From assembly GCA_009695205.1 (NCBI GenBank), contig SIBK01000027.1, positions 1 to 50,300 of the forward strand: a stretch of 50,300 nucleotides of DNA. The letters are read 5' to 3'. This document shows positions 14,644-23,335 of the stretch, piece after piece; within the stretch, counting starts at the first letter, position 1; each line of letters opens with the position of its first letter. The notes beneath the pieces were generated by a model, which saw nothing but the letters and a program-made list of their open reading frames with translations, searched no databases and was not told the DNA's origin. A program made the translations under genes and the position numbers. This DNA is from Pedosphaera sp. (GTDB lineage: Bacteria > Verrucomicrobiota > Verrucomicrobiia > Limisphaerales > UBA9464).

Positions 14644-15777
14644 ATGTTGCAACGCACTCCGCTGTTCGGCGCCCATCAGCGACTTGGGGGCCGGTTGATT
14701 GAATTCGGTGGCTGGGAAATGCCGGTGCAGTATTCCAGCATCGTCGATGAACATCTCTGCGTTCGGCGGGCAGCCGGGATTTTTGATATCTGCCACATGG
14801 GCGAACTCTTCTTCGAAGGGCCATCCGCCGCCGCATTTCTGAATGTCACGCTGACTAACGACATCCGCAAGCTGTCGGTCGGCCTGGGCCAATATTCGCA
14901 ATTGTGCAACGAGCGGGGTGGGACGGTGGATGACCTGTATGTCTATCGCTTGGGTACGGATTTATTTCTTCTGATCGTCAATGCATCACGCATCGAGGCG
15001 GATGTTGCCTGGTTGACCACCCGGCTGGCCGTCTTCCCGCAGTCTGCCGGAGTGCGCTTCGAGAATGCGTCGGCGGAGCTTGGGGCGATGGCTCTCCAGG
15101 GGCCGCGCGTTGTGGAGTTCATTGGGCAGCTGCTGGTGGAGAGTTCGCAAGACGGGACCCGAGGAGTGCCGGCGAAGGGGCTCCAAAAAAATCAGATTGG
15201 GGCGTGGAGTTTTTCGGGAACCACAGTGTGGGCGGCCCGGACGGGTTACACCGGCGAAGATGGATTTGAAATCATCGCTCCGGCCGCAGTCGTCGAGGAA
15301 TTCTGGAACCGTTCGCTGGCGGTGGGACATATCGGGTGCCTGCAGCCGTGCGGATTGGGCGCCCGAGACACGTTGCGCACCGAAGTTTGCTACCCTCTAT
15401 ACGGTCACGAGTTGGACGAGAATACGTCGCCGCTCGAGGCGGGACTCGGTTTTTTTGTCTCCTTGGACAAGGGGGATTTTTTCGGTCGGGAGCTTCTAGC
15501 CGACCAAAAGGCGAACGGTGTGGCGCGGAAATGCGTCGCTTTCCGAATGACCGATAAATCCGCTCCTCCGCGACCGGGGTACCCGATCCATTTGGCGGGC
15601 AAAACGGTCGGCACCGTCGTGAGTGGAACACAAAGTCCGTCTCTGAATGTCGGAATTGGGATGGGCTACGTGCCGTCGGCGCTTGCTGAGCCGGGCACTC
15701 GATTGGATATTGAGATCCGGGGGCGGACCTTTGCCGCGGAGATCGTCCGCAAACCCATCTATCGCCGGCCGGTCTGA
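14644..15777 (+). CDS. gcvT: Glycine cleavage system aminomethyltransferase (T-protein)
   Basis: The 377-residue protein fits GcvT in length and motifs. RTPLFGAHQRLGGRLIEFGGWEMPVQYSSIVDEHLCVRRAAGIFDICHMGE is the folate-domain start. GQYSQLCNERGGTVDDLYVYRL, the TGYTGEDGFEI block and GLGARDTLRTEVCYPLYGHEL follow. The C-terminal GTVVSGTQSPSLNVGIGMGYV completes the beta-barrel. It transfers the aminomethyl carbon from lipoylated H-protein to tetrahydrofolate. The other glycine-cleavage genes (gcvH, gcvP) are not beside it in this window, although those genes often follow gcvT. I saw no glycine riboswitch in the 180 bp upstream. Confidence 0.93.
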   Translation: MLQRTPLFGAHQRLGGRLIEFGGWEMPVQYSSIVDEHLCVRRAAGIFDICHMGELFFEGPSAAAFLNVTLTNDIRKLSVGLGQYSQLCNERGGTVDDLYVYRLGTDLFLLIVNASRIEADVAWLTTRLAVFPQSAGVRFENASAELGAMALQGPRVVEFIGQLLVESSQDGTRGVPAKGLQKNQIGAWSFSGTTVWAARTGYTGEDGFEIIAPAAVVEEFWNRSLAVGHIGCLQPCGLGARDTLRTEVCYPLYGHELDENTSPLEAGLGFFVSLDKGDFFGRELLADQKANGVARKCVAFRMTDKSAPPRPGYPIHLAGKTVGTVVSGTQSPSLNVGIGMGYVPSALAEPGTRLDIEIRGRTFAAEIVRKPIYRRPV

Positions 15778-15868
15778 TGGCTCTTGATGGGATGACGCCT
15801 CGTTAAGCCGCATTTCAGTCAACTCGCAGTATCCGACGTCACCGATTCCTGCTTCAATCCCTTGCAGG

Positions 15869-16615
15869 ATGTTTCAAGACCTGGGCGAAATTCTGCTGCT
15901 TTTTTTGGCCACCTTACGGTCGCTGCCGCGCGCTTGGAGGGAGCGGCGCAAGGTGTTTGAGCAATTGTTCGAGATTGGCAATGCGAGCCTGCTCATGGCC
16001 TGCATTCTGTCCCTGTTCATCGGGGGCGTGTTATCTCTGCAGACCGGCCCGGTATTGGTGCAACGCGGTCTTGGATCCTCCCTGGGCGGGCTCGTGGGCT
16101 TGGCGGTGTGCAAGGAGTTGGCTCCCGTGATGATGTCCATCCTAATCGCTGGGCGGATTGGATCTGCCATGGCGGCAGAGCTGGGGTCGATGAAGGTGTA
16201 CCAGGAGATTGACGCACTACACACAATGAATATCAACCCCGTGCACTATCTCGTGCTTCCGCGAGTGCTGGCGATCACGCTGGCTCTCCCGTGTCTGGTG
16301 ATTTTTTCAAATCTTGTCGGATGGTTCGGCGGAGCGTTGGTCTCCGCCGGCAATCAGGAGGTGGGCGTGTCGTTTTCCGCCTTTTTCGGAAACCTGCGGG
16401 ACGTTGTGCGGCCTTGGGACATTACCCACGGTCTATTGAAATCGGTGCTTTTCGCGGTGGTAACGGGTGTGGTGGCGTGTCACCAGGGATTGACAACCGT
16501 AGGCGGGCCGCGGGGCATCGGGCGCAGCGTTACCAAGGCCGTAGTCAACTCTCTCGTGCTGATCTTGATCCTGGATTATATCTTCACGCGTCTCCTTCTG
16601 CCGTTCGATCGCTGA
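15869..16615 (+). CDS. MlaE-family ABC transporter permease
   Basis: The 248-residue membrane protein belongs to the MlaE/YrbE permease family. Signatures are GGVLSLQTGPVLVQRGL, GLAVCKELAPVMMSILIAGRIGSAMAAELGSMKVYQEIDALHTMNINPVHYLVLPRVLAITLALPCLVIFSNLVGWFGG split along five or six hydrophobic stretches. GLTTVGGPRGIGRSVTKAVVNSLVLILILDYI ends the protein. It should form the inner-membrane channel of a lipid transporter keeping outer-membrane asymmetry. Partner ATPase (MlaF) and MCE (MlaD) genes usually follow directly but are absent here; the next gene is on the other strand. Confidence 0.9.
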   Translation: MFQDLGEILLLFLATLRSLPRAWRERRKVFEQLFEIGNASLLMACILSLFIGGVLSLQTGPVLVQRGLGSSLGGLVGLAVCKELAPVMMSILIAGRIGSAMAAELGSMKVYQEIDALHTMNINPVHYLVLPRVLAITLALPCLVIFSNLVGWFGGALVSAGNQEVGVSFSAFFGNLRDVVRPWDITHGLLKSVLFAVVTGVVACHQGLTTVGGPRGIGRSVTKAVVNSLVLILILDYIFTRLLLPFDR

Positions 16616-16661
16616 ATGCCGAGGGTCCTAAATGGGGGAGCAAAAAAGCTTCCAGGACAAC

Positions 16662-17639
16662 TCACGCAGGCGGCGTCACCTGCAACCAACCGACCGGTTC
16701 CGAGCTCGAAAGAATTACCTCTCCGCAAACCGCCGGCAGCAGGCAGAAGCTGCCAGTAGGGAGAAGGGTCACTACTCCACCGGACAACAGCGACAGTTTC
16801 CCGCGGGTTACTGCCAGCAGGTGTGGCCGGCCTTCTGTCGAAACCCGTTGCGACGATCCGGGCCCGACTTCGTGGTGATCCACATGGAAAATTTTGTCCC
16901 GCACCAGGGGACGGATATGTCCGCCCCCGATCTCTTGGTAATCGCTTCGAACGAGGTCGGGTTCCCAATCTGAGAAGTCGATGGATGCGAACGCCTGCTC
17001 GAGATGCAAGTCCCGCTGCCGTCCGTCCAAACCCTTTCGGTTCCAGTCGAAAACCCGGTACGTTGTGTCGGAGTTTTGCTGAATCTCAAAAATCACCTGC
17101 CCGGCCCCGAGGGCATGCACACGTCCGCTGGGGACAAACATGACGTCTCCCGCTTGGACGTGGTGATGGTGAAAGCAAGTAGCGACGGTGCCTTCGCGGG
17201 TTTGCCGTTCAAATTGTTCGCGGGCAACTCCGCGTCGAAGGCCGACGTACATCCGAGCATTCGAATCCGCCTCGGCCACGTACCACATCTCCGTTTTGGG
17301 TTCGCCCCCGCGCTCCCTGGCCAGAGCCGCCGGGGGATGCACTTGCAGGGAAAGATCCTCCCGCGCATCCAGGATTTTGCACAACCACGGAAACCGCTCG
17401 TCGGGAGCCACCGGGCGGCCGAGCAATTCCGGGCCGTGGTGACGCATCAGCCAACGCAAATCGCGCCCCGCAAATGGACCCTCGGCGACCATGCTCACTC
17501 CTTCCGGGCGATCGGCGATCTCCCACGACTCGCCGATCAACGTGCCCGACGGAAGCGCCTTGCCAAAGATCTCGGCAAGCCGGCGTCCACCCCAGATACG
17601 TTCCTTGAATAGAGGCAGAAAAGTCAGCGGAGGCAGCAT
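16662..17639 (-). CDS. manA: Class I mannose-6-phosphate isomerase
   Basis: The 325-residue protein has the class I (type I cupin) phosphomannose isomerase pattern. KERIWGGRRLAE and IGESWEIADRPEGVS come first. The zinc-binding SLQVHPP with a nearby GGEPKTEMWYV follows. Then MFVPSGRVHALGAGQVIFEIQQNSDTTYRVFDWNR contains the conserved His and substrate Arg region. It interconverts mannose-6-phosphate and fructose-6-phosphate, feeding GDP-mannose and envelope polysaccharide synthesis. It follows accA on the same strand with a 17-bp gap, so the two are likely co-transcribed. Confidence 0.92.
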   Translation of the reverse strand: MLPPLTFLPLFKERIWGGRRLAEIFGKALPSGTLIGESWEIADRPEGVSMVAEGPFAGRDLRWLMRHHGPELLGRPVAPDERFPWLCKILDAREDLSLQVHPPAALARERGGEPKTEMWYVAEADSNARMYVGLRRGVAREQFERQTREGTVATCFHHHHVQAGDVMFVPSGRVHALGAGQVIFEIQQNSDTTYRVFDWNRKGLDGRQRDLHLEQAFASIDFSDWEPDLVRSDYQEIGGGHIRPLVRDKIFHVDHHEVGPGSSQRVSTEGRPHLLAVTRGKLSLLSGGVVTLLPTGSFCLLPAVCGEVILSSSEPVGWLQVTPPA

Positions 17640-17656
17640 GACGTCGATCCGCAGGT

Positions 17657-18631
17657 TCAGGCGGCCGCCAACGGTTCGTGGACCCGCCCAAACGCGCGGA
17701 ATTTTTCGTACCGCAGCCGCTGTCGATCCTCGACGGACAGGATGCGGATTTCGGCAAGATGATGAAGCAGCCTTTTTTTCAGCAGCACCGAGGCAGCCAA
17801 CGGGTCTGTGTGAGCTCCGCCGATGGGCTCGGGGACGACGTCATCGACGAGTCGGAGTTCCAGCAGATCTCGGGCGGTTATCCTGAGGGCTGCGGCGGCC
17901 TTGGAGGCTGCGGCACGGTCTTTCCACAGAATCGAGGCGCACCCTTCCGGACTGATCACCGAGTAGTAGGCGTTCTCCAATACCAGCACCCGGTCTGCCA
18001 CACCAATACCGAGAGCCCCTCCGGAACCTCCCTCCCCTATGACCGCGGCAATCGTCGGCACCTCCAGCAACATCATTTCCCGCAGATTGACCGCGATTGC
18101 TTCTCCGATATGTCGTTCCTCTGCGCCAATCCCTGGGTACGCGCCGGCGGTATCGATCAGGGTGATGATTGGAATCCCAAACTTGTCGGCAAGCTTCATC
18201 AGGCGGAGAGCCTTGCGGTAGCCTTCCGGGTGGGCGGAACCAAAATTACGCAAGATGTTTTCCTTCGTATCCCGACCCTTTTGTGTGCCTAGCACCATCA
18301 CGCGATCGCCACCGAGCCGGGCGAAACCGCCGACGACTGCGCGGTCATCCGCGAAGTGCCGGTCTCCATGCAGCTCCGAAAAATCGGTGAACACCGATCG
18401 CACGTAATCGAGTGTGTACGGGCGTTTGGGGTGACGGGCCAGTTGGACCCGTTGCCAGGGACTGAGGTTAGAAAAAACCTGCCGCTTCGTTTCGTGCAAC
18501 TCTCGTTCGATCAGACGGATTTCCTCCTCGAAACTGATTCCGAGGGAGTGCATTTCAGGGTGTGTTCTGAGGTCGTCGAGCTTTCGCTGGAGCTCGACTA
18601 TGGGTTTCTCGAAGTCGAGATGGTGCTTCAT
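17657..18631 (-). CDS. accA: Acetyl-CoA carboxylase carboxyltransferase subunit alpha
   Basis: The 324-residue protein is a full Acc[20 protein letters not shown] is the N-terminal helix. [40 protein letters not shown] and [26 protein letters not shown]-like text (here [12 protein letters not shown]) follow. The crotonase-fold active site is [23 protein letters not shown] and [41 protein letters not shown]. With AccD it transfers CO2 from carboxybiotin to acetyl-CoA in fatty-acid synthesis. The ATG at 18631 gives the normal start. A dispersed repeat lies upstream at 18732-18833. Confidence 0.95.
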   Translation of the reverse strand: MKHHLDFEKPIVELQRKLDDLRTHPEMHSLGISFEEEIRLIERELHETKRQVFSNLSPWQRVQLARHPKRPYTLDYVRSVFTDFSELHGDRHFADDRAVVGGFARLGGDRVMVLGTQKGRDTKENILRNFGSAHPEGYRKALRLMKLADKFGIPIITLIDTAGAYPGIGAEERHIGEAIAVNLREMMLLEVPTIAAVIGEGGSGGALGIGVADRVLVLENAYYSVISPEGCASILWKDRAAASKAAAALRITARDLLELRLVDDVVPEPIGGAHTDPLAASVLLKKRLLHHLAEIRILSVEDRQRLRYEKFRAFGRVHEPLAAA

Positions 18632-18731
18632 CGCTTTTGGCCTATCTCGCCAAACTTAGGGCTCGGCTTCTTGCGAGGCAACCGGCGAATTTACGGTCCC
18701 TGGAAAGGCGGCTGCATCTCTCAGGAGTCCA

Positions 18732-18833
18732 TTTCGGTTAAACGCGTGGGGCAAAACTCCCGCTTTGCTCGCTGCAGGGAGGCTGGATCGGCCTCGCTCG
18801 AAGTCGCAGACTCCTCGAACCGGCAGGCCGGAG
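18732..18833 (-). repeat. Dispersed ~100-bp repeat, copy 1
   Basis: Read on the minus strand, this stretch matches 32541-32645 read on the plus strand along its whole length. Shared anchors are CGGCCTGCCGGT at one end and ACCGAAATG at the other, with scattered substitutions and small indels between. It is non-coding and lies between accA and ppnP. The two copies are not near one another and are in opposite orientation. Confidence 0.6.
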
Positions 18834-18921
18834 ATCTGCCCCACACACGGCGAGATTAGAATTGCTGTTGATCTCACCGGCGCGCTTGACTCCCGCACTT
18901 CTGTTCGGACACGTTCCGGAC

Positions 18922-19248
18922 GTGTCCATACCTACCCAGTTTCCGAATGTAACCGCCGTGGCGAAGGCCAATGTGTACTTCGACGGCAAGGTTGTCTCGC
19001 ATTCCATTTTCCTTCTCGACGGAACAAAAAAGACGCTCGGACTCATCTACCCGGGCACCTTCCATTTCGGCACCGACAAGGCCGAGCACATGGAAATCGT
19101 CGCGGGCGAATGCCTGGTGAAATGCGACGGATCGACGGAGGTGAAAACACACGGGGCCAGTTCCCACTTTGATGTTCCGGCAAAATCCGGCTTTGACATC
19201 GAGGTAAAGAAAGGTATTTGCGAATACATATGCAACTTCATCGATTGA
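18922..19248 (+). CDS. ppnP: Pyrimidine/purine nucleoside phosphorylase (PpnP, DUF1255 cupin)
   Basis: The small cupin fits PpnP (YaiE). AKANVYFDGKVVSHSIFLLDGTKKTLGLIYPGTFHFGTDKAEHMEIVAGE matches the family's NEYFxGKVxSxxF...GxxTLGVMxPGxYxFxTxxxExMxVxxG block. SHFDVPAKSGFDIEVKKGICEYICNF ends it. The enzyme cleaves nucleosides with phosphate to the free base and ribose-1-phosphate. The GTG at 18922 gives 108 residues, close to the usual 93-110. An ATG at 18862 would add 20 unrelated residues and is less likely. It stands alone between a repeat and a MITE-like element. Confidence 0.85.
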   Translation: MSIPTQFPNVTAVAKANVYFDGKVVSHSIFLLDGTKKTLGLIYPGTFHFGTDKAEHMEIVAGECLVKCDGSTEVKTHGASSHFDVPAKSGFDIEVKKGICEYICNFID

Positions 19249-19370
19249 TGGTTTGATCCTTTGGACCGACCCCAGACATCCGGTGGTCAAACGAATTGAT
19301 ATAATTCGGATTTCTTATTACTGGTGCTAGAGATGGAGCACATTATTTTTTTGCTAGGGTTCCGCCCAAG

Positions 19371-19494
19371 CACTAGTGTAGTGTCTCGTAAACGACTGGA
19401 GTTATTATTGTGTCGTTTTATTGGGGTATTCTGAGGCTTGTTCAAAAATCGTTCAGAAAATAACTCCATCCAATTGAGAGACATTACACTAGCG
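19371..19494. mobile_element. MITE-like element with long imperfect terminal inverted repeats
   Basis: The left end (from 19371) and the reverse complement of the right end (up to 19494) share CTAGTGTARTGTCTC and, further in, GGAGTTATT followed by CGNTTTT. This gives about 45 bp of imperfect inverted repeat at each side of a ~124-bp element. No coding sequence fits inside. CTAG occurs at both tips, which would suit TA-targeting IS630/Tc1-type transposases. The parent transposase is not in the window. The element ends 17 bp before the DUF481 start, so it probably supplies or disrupts that promoter. Confidence 0.6.
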
Positions 19495-19511
19495 TCACCG
19501 GCCAATTCTGT

Positions 19512-20267
19512 ATGTCTATGAAATCTAACCTTATTTGTTTTGCTGCGGTTGCGACCGGTTCGACCGTGATGTTGGGGGCCGACCCCGTAGTCGATCCCAA
19601 CCCCACGGGGTGGAAGACCACGGCCGGTGCTAGCGTCACCCTAAACAAGGGCAACTCGGACACGCTGCTTGCCAGGGCTGACATTCTTTCCATCAAGAAA
19701 TGGGATAAGAACGAGTTTTTCGTCAAGGCGGACGCCGCGTATGGAAATCAGGGTACAACCGATAATGGGCACAAGACCACCGCCCAGAATTACGGAATCC
19801 AGGGCCACTACAACCGCCTGATCACCGACCGTTTTTTCTGGTGGCTGGATGGCGCTGCTCGGCAGGACCGGATTGCCGACATCGACTACCGTGTGACGTT
19901 GGCCACCGGTTTGGGGTACTATATTGTGAAGACGGAAACCACTCAGCTATCGGGTGAAGCCGGTCCTGGTGTTGTCTTTGAACGTGTGGGGAACGACGAC
20001 TCAACGTATGCAACCATCCGGTTCGCGGAGCATTTCAACCACAAGTTTGAAGGCGGTCGCGCGTCGATATTCCAAAACGCGGAATTCCTCCCATGGATCG
20101 ACGATTGGGCACGTTACACCGTCAACGCGGATATCGGTGTCGAGGCCGCGGTGACAGAAAAGATGGGACTTCGTGTAATGTTGGCGGACACCTACCGAAG
20201 TAATCCGGCTCCTCATTTTAAGCACAACGACCTGAAGCTGCTCGCGGGCGTGACGTACAAATTCTAA
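19512..20267 (+). CDS. DUF481 (YdiY-like) outer-membrane protein
   Basis: The 251-residue protein begins with a signal peptide (LICFAAVATGSTVMLGA). GWKTTAGASVTLNKGNSDTLLARADILSIKKWDKNEFFVKADAAYGNQ follows, then alternating beta strands to a final KLLAGVTYKF with the C-terminal Phe typical of outer-membrane barrels. The GNS(D/E)T motif and the GRYDRxITDRFFWWLDGAARQDRIADIDYR-like block (GHYNRLITDRFFWWLDGAARQDRIA) are DUF481 hallmarks. The family's function is unclear; some members are induced by salt or acid. It has no clear Shine-Dalgarno sequence. A MITE-like element lies directly upstream and mscL 32 bp downstream. Confidence 0.9.
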   Translation: MSMKSNLICFAAVATGSTVMLGADPVVDPNPTGWKTTAGASVTLNKGNSDTLLARADILSIKKWDKNEFFVKADAAYGNQGTTDNGHKTTAQNYGIQGHYNRLITDRFFWWLDGAARQDRIADIDYRVTLATGLGYYIVKTETTQLSGEAGPGVVFERVGNDDSTYATIRFAEHFNHKFEGGRASIFQNAEFLPWIDDWARYTVNADIGVEAAVTEKMGLRVMLADTYRSNPAPHFKHNDLKLLAGVTYKF

Positions 20268-20299
20268 CGCGATCGCTAAACCTTAACTAAGGACTTCTT

Positions 20300-20722
20300 A
20301 TGGGATTCGGCCAAGAATTCAAACAATTCGTGCTTCGCGGCAACCTCGTGGACCTCGCCATCGGTGTTGTCATCGGTGCGGCGTTCGGCAAAGTGACCTC
20401 GGCATTCGTGGACGGCATTTTCATACCTCCCGTGGGCTTCCTCACCGGAGGCGTAGACTTCAGCAATAAGTTTATCGCACTGAAGGATTTCGGCACCAAT
20501 GTTATCACAACGCTGGCGGACGCGCAGAAGGCGAACATTCCGGTCATTGCGTGGGGCAAGTTCCTGACCACTTGCATTGACTTCGGGATCGTGGCCTTTG
20601 TCATGTTCCTCATCATCAAAATGATGAACAACCTCAAGAAGGCGCAACCGGCTCCGGCTCCCCCCGGACCGACGCCGTCTGAGAAACTACTGGCTGAAAT
20701 CCGTGACCTGATGAAGAAGTAA
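20300..20722 (+). CDS. mscL: Large-conductance mechanosensitive channel
   Basis: The 140-residue protein is MscL. It has FKQFVLRGNLVDLAIGVVIGAAFGKVTSAFVDGIFIPPVGFLTGG (N-terminal helix, TM1 and the pore-lining segment). A periplasmic loop follows, then FLTTCIDFGIVAFVMFLIIKMMNNLKK (TM2) and a C-terminal bundle helix EKLLAEIRDLMKK. It opens under membrane tension to relieve hypo-osmotic shock. An AAGGA ribosome site (20289-20293) precedes the ATG, and an intrinsic terminator follows. DUF481 lies 32 bp upstream, so an envelope or osmotic-stress unit is possible. Confidence 0.96.
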   Translation: MGFGQEFKQFVLRGNLVDLAIGVVIGAAFGKVTSAFVDGIFIPPVGFLTGGVDFSNKFIALKDFGTNVITTLADAQKANIPVIAWGKFLTTCIDFGIVAFVMFLIIKMMNNLKKAQPAPAPPGPTPSEKLLAEIRDLMKK

Positions 20723-20743
20723 GTCCGGTTTCCATACTCTTGC

Positions 20744-20777
20744 AGACCCGCCACGGTTTCCGCGGCGGGTCTTTTCT
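20744..20777 (+). terminator. Rho-independent terminator after mscL
   Basis: AGACCCGCC (20744-20752) pairs with GGCGGGTCT (20764-20772), and inner bases extend the stem. A T-rich tail (CTTTTCTTT) follows. It ends the DUF481-mscL transcript. Confidence 0.85.
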
Positions 20778-20807
20778 TTGGAGCAGTTCGAGTCCAGACT
20801 GACGCGC

Positions 20808-21692
20808 ATGCGAATTCTGTGTGTTCACGCTCACTTTGATGACTATGAATTTGTCGCGGCCGGGACTTTTGAGATGTGGCGGCGCAAACACGGACCCGCA
20901 TTTCGGTCGCGGGTCATTGTGTGCACCGATGGCCGTTCGGGCCACCATGAGCGGACCCGGGCGGATACGGCGCGTATCCGGCTTGCCGAACAGGAGTCCT
21001 CGGCGCGAAGGGGAGGCTTCGAATTTCAGTTGCTCCGAAAACCCGATGGGCGCCCGTTTGAGGAAGCGTGCCGCATTCTGACCAACGATCTCCTGGCAGC
21101 TCTGTGGCAGGCGATTCGTGAGTTTGAACCGGACTACCTTTTCTGCCCGCCCATGCCATTCGATCCGCTTGCGGGCGTGCACCCGGACCATATTACCGTT
21201 GCCGATGCGGTGCGTCGCGTCGCCTACATGATCAATGTCCCGCACGCCTTCCTCACGGAATACCCGGTGGCTGACGAAACCCGTTCCAGGCCCATTCGGA
21301 CTCCGGTGATTCTGAACACCTACGACGGCTACATGGCGGGTGAAAATGTATTCGACCTCGTGGTGGATGTGGAAGCCGCGTTCGATCTCGTGGCGGAAAC
21401 CTCCTGGTGTCATCAAAGCCAGATCCGGGAATGGCTGCCCTGGGTGGGGCGCCACGACCTGGCTCCGCCCGGTTCGTTGGACGAATGGAAGACCTCCCTG
21501 CGGAAGCGGTTCGATCGCCAGCAGGGGGAACTGGGTCTGTCGGCCGGTCGTGCCTGCGAAGCGTTCGCCGTCACCGCGTGGGGCGTGGTTCCGACCCTCG
21601 CAAAACTTCGGGAAGATCTTCCCAATCTCGTGTCGGATCCTGACCGCGACCAACGCCTTGCCAACCGGCTACGCCGCTGGGGAGCAGGATGA
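20808..21692 (+). CDS. PIG-L/LmbE-family deacetylase
   Basis: The 294-residue protein carries the zinc motif near the start as CVHAHFDDYE (residues 5-14). This is a variant of AHPDDxE with Phe in place of Pro. The second motif is AGVHPDHITVADAV. LFCPPMPFDPLAGVHPDH and the C-terminal EAFAVTAWGV fit the family. Members remove acetyl groups from GlcNAc-containing substrates such as lipids, thiols or glycans. The ATG at 20808 starts the fold; an ATG-like start 30 bp upstream would lie in the terminator tail region. The enzyme is probably cytoplasmic (no signal peptide). The substrate is unknown. The next gene is on the opposite strand. Confidence 0.85.
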   Translation: MRILCVHAHFDDYEFVAAGTFEMWRRKHGPAFRSRVIVCTDGRSGHHERTRADTARIRLAEQESSARRGGFEFQLLRKPDGRPFEEACRILTNDLLAALWQAIREFEPDYLFCPPMPFDPLAGVHPDHITVADAVRRVAYMINVPHAFLTEYPVADETRSRPIRTPVILNTYDGYMAGENVFDLVVDVEAAFDLVAETSWCHQSQIREWLPWVGRHDLAPPGSLDEWKTSLRKRFDRQQGELGLSAGRACEAFAVTAWGVVPTLAKLREDLPNLVSDPDRDQRLANRLRRWGAG

Positions 21693-21774
21693 CCCTGCTG
21701 TTCCATCGCTCGCATCGCTCTACGGCATTCCAAGGCGCATGCCGCCCACAATGTCGGAGGCTTGGAGCCCAAGC

Positions 21775-22992
21775 TCAACCGATAAAGGCCTCGTGCAGAG
21801 CTCGCATGGCCGACTCCCCCTTCGCCAGATCGATCACGACGCTGATCTTGATTTCACTGGTGGAGATCATTTCGATGTTCACTCCTTCCCGAGCAAGAAC
21901 GTCAAACATCTTGGCTGCCACGCCGCTATGGCTGCGCATTCCGACCCCCACAATGCTTAGTTTTCCGATGTTTTCGTCCGCCTGAACTTCGCGGATGCCC
22001 AGCTCCTTTTGCAGTTCTTCAATGACTCTGCGAGCCTTCGGCAGGTCCGACTTGTCCGCGGTGAACGACAGGTCCGTCACGGGTTTCCCGCCCGCGTGAC
22101 TCACATTCTGCACGATCATGTCCACATTGATCGCCGCGTCACCCAGGGCGCGGAAGATGCGAGCAGCCCGGCCCGGTTGGTCGGGCACGCCAAATAACGT
22201 CACTTTGGCCTGATTTTTGTCGAGGGAGATCCCTCGGACGACGACGCCTTCCATGCTGGTGGTTTCTTCTTTCACGATGGTACCCGGATTTTCATTGAGA
22301 CTAGAGCGAACTTCGAAAACGACCTTGAACTTCTTGGCAAACTCGACCGACCGCAACTGCATCACCTTGGCCCCGGATCCCGCCAACTCCAGCATCTCGT
22401 CGTACGCGATCTCTGAGAGCTTTTTAGCCGTGGGGACAATCCTCGGGTCGGCGGTGTAGACGCCGTCAACGTCGGTGTAAATCTGGCAAAGATCCGCCTT
22501 CAACGCCGCGGCAAGCGCAATAGCTGTCAGGTCCGATCCACCGCGTCCCAGCGTGGTAATCTGCCCTGCTTCGGTCTGCCCCTGGAACCCGGCGACGATC
22601 ACCACGTTACCAGCATCCAGCATCCGATGGACGGCTGCCGGAGTGATGTTTTGGATCTTGGCCTTGGTGTGGACCCCATCCGTCACAATGCCCGCCTGGG
22701 CGCCGGTGAGGGAAACGGCGGGCACTCCTGCGGCATGGAGTGCGATTGCAGTGAGTGCGATCGTTTGCTGCTCGCCCGTGGCGAGAAGCATGTCCATCTC
22801 GCGCTCGCTGGGCAGATCGGTGATCTCCCTGGCAAGTTTGATCAGGCCGTCGGTTACCCCGCTCATAGCCGAGACAACCACGACCACCTGATCGCCTCTC
22901 TTGCAGAATTCGGCGACTCGGCGGGCGACGTTCTTGATGCGCTCGGTGTTGCCGACCGACGTGCCGCCATATTTCTGGACAATTAGTGCCAT
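21775..22992 (-). CDS. lysC: Aspartate kinase
   Basis: The 405-residue protein has the aspartokinase kinase domain: IVQKYGGTSVGNTERI (residues 4-19), VVVVSAMSGVTDGLI, GFQGQTEAGQITTLGRGGSDLTAIALAAAL and DVDGVYTADPRIV. Two C-terminal ACT domains follow (about 260-400), with GVPDQPGRAARIFRALGDAAINVDMIVQNVS and GMRSHSGVAAKMFDVLAREGVNIEMISTSEIKISVVI. It phosphorylates aspartate in the lysine, threonine and methionine pathway and is probably feedback-inhibited through the ACT domains. The length fits class II-type bacterial aspartokinases. It is monocistronic here, convergent with the PIG-L gene. Confidence 0.95.
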   Translation of the reverse strand: MALIVQKYGGTSVGNTERIKNVARRVAEFCKRGDQVVVVVSAMSGVTDGLIKLAREITDLPSEREMDMLLATGEQQTIALTAIALHAAGVPAVSLTGAQAGIVTDGVHTKAKIQNITPAAVHRMLDAGNVVIVAGFQGQTEAGQITTLGRGGSDLTAIALAAALKADLCQIYTDVDGVYTADPRIVPTAKKLSEIAYDEMLELAGSGAKVMQLRSVEFAKKFKVVFEVRSSLNENPGTIVKEETTSMEGVVVRGISLDKNQAKVTLFGVPDQPGRAARIFRALGDAAINVDMIVQNVSHAGGKPVTDLSFTADKSDLPKARRVIEELQKELGIREVQADENIGKLSIVGVGMRSHSGVAAKMFDVLAREGVNIEMISTSEIKISVVIDLAKGESAMRALHEAFIG

Positions 22993-23091
22993 GCGTTCAA
23001 AGGGGGCAATGGAACCGGGAATCGGGTGGGATACTCAACGGAAAAAACTTGTCGGCTGCCTTCCCGCCCCTTATGCCTTTGCTTCGGTTGA

Positions 23092-23176
23092 GCCCGCGTG
23101 GCGGAATTGGCAGACGCGCTAGATTCAGGTTCTAGTGAGTAACATCGTACAGGTTCAAGTCCTGTCGCGGGCACCA
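23092..23176 (+). tRNA. tRNA-Leu (anticodon CAG), CCA encoded
   Basis: The acceptor stem GCCCGCG pairs fully with CGCGGGC; discriminator A and an encoded CCA follow (23174-23176). The anticodon stem CTAGA/TCTAG encloses a 7-base loop TTCAGGT with anticodon CAG. A long variable arm (GTGAGTAACATCGTAC) marks a class II tRNA, as expected for Leu. GGTTCAAGTCC forms the T loop. The 3' 31 bases are the left attachment site of the island. Confidence 0.95.
23146..23176. repeat. attL: tRNA-Leu 3' end, left copy of the island direct repeat
   Basis: The last 31 bases of tRNA-Leu, from CGTACAGG to the CCA, recur at 32126-32156 with one mismatch (C at 23168, G at 32148). Identity stops abruptly on both sides of each copy. 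This is the attachment-site pattern of a tRNA-targeting integrase. Confidence 0.85.
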
Positions 23177-23335
23177 GCAATCGTAAACTCTTTATTTTAA
23201 GATGTTTATGAAACAAGCGGGTGTAAACGAGTGTCAAAGTAAGACACGCTGGTAAGACAAGGTCCCCCTGTGTCAGGGGTGTTTGCCCACGTCATGGCCG
23301 TTGTTTTCCCACGCTCCCCGGGGTATCCGGTAGCG

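Noticed and set aside
20634-21653. 339-codon antisense frame opposite the PIG-L gene
   Set aside because: A shadow of a clear deacetylase gene; it also crosses the mscL terminator.
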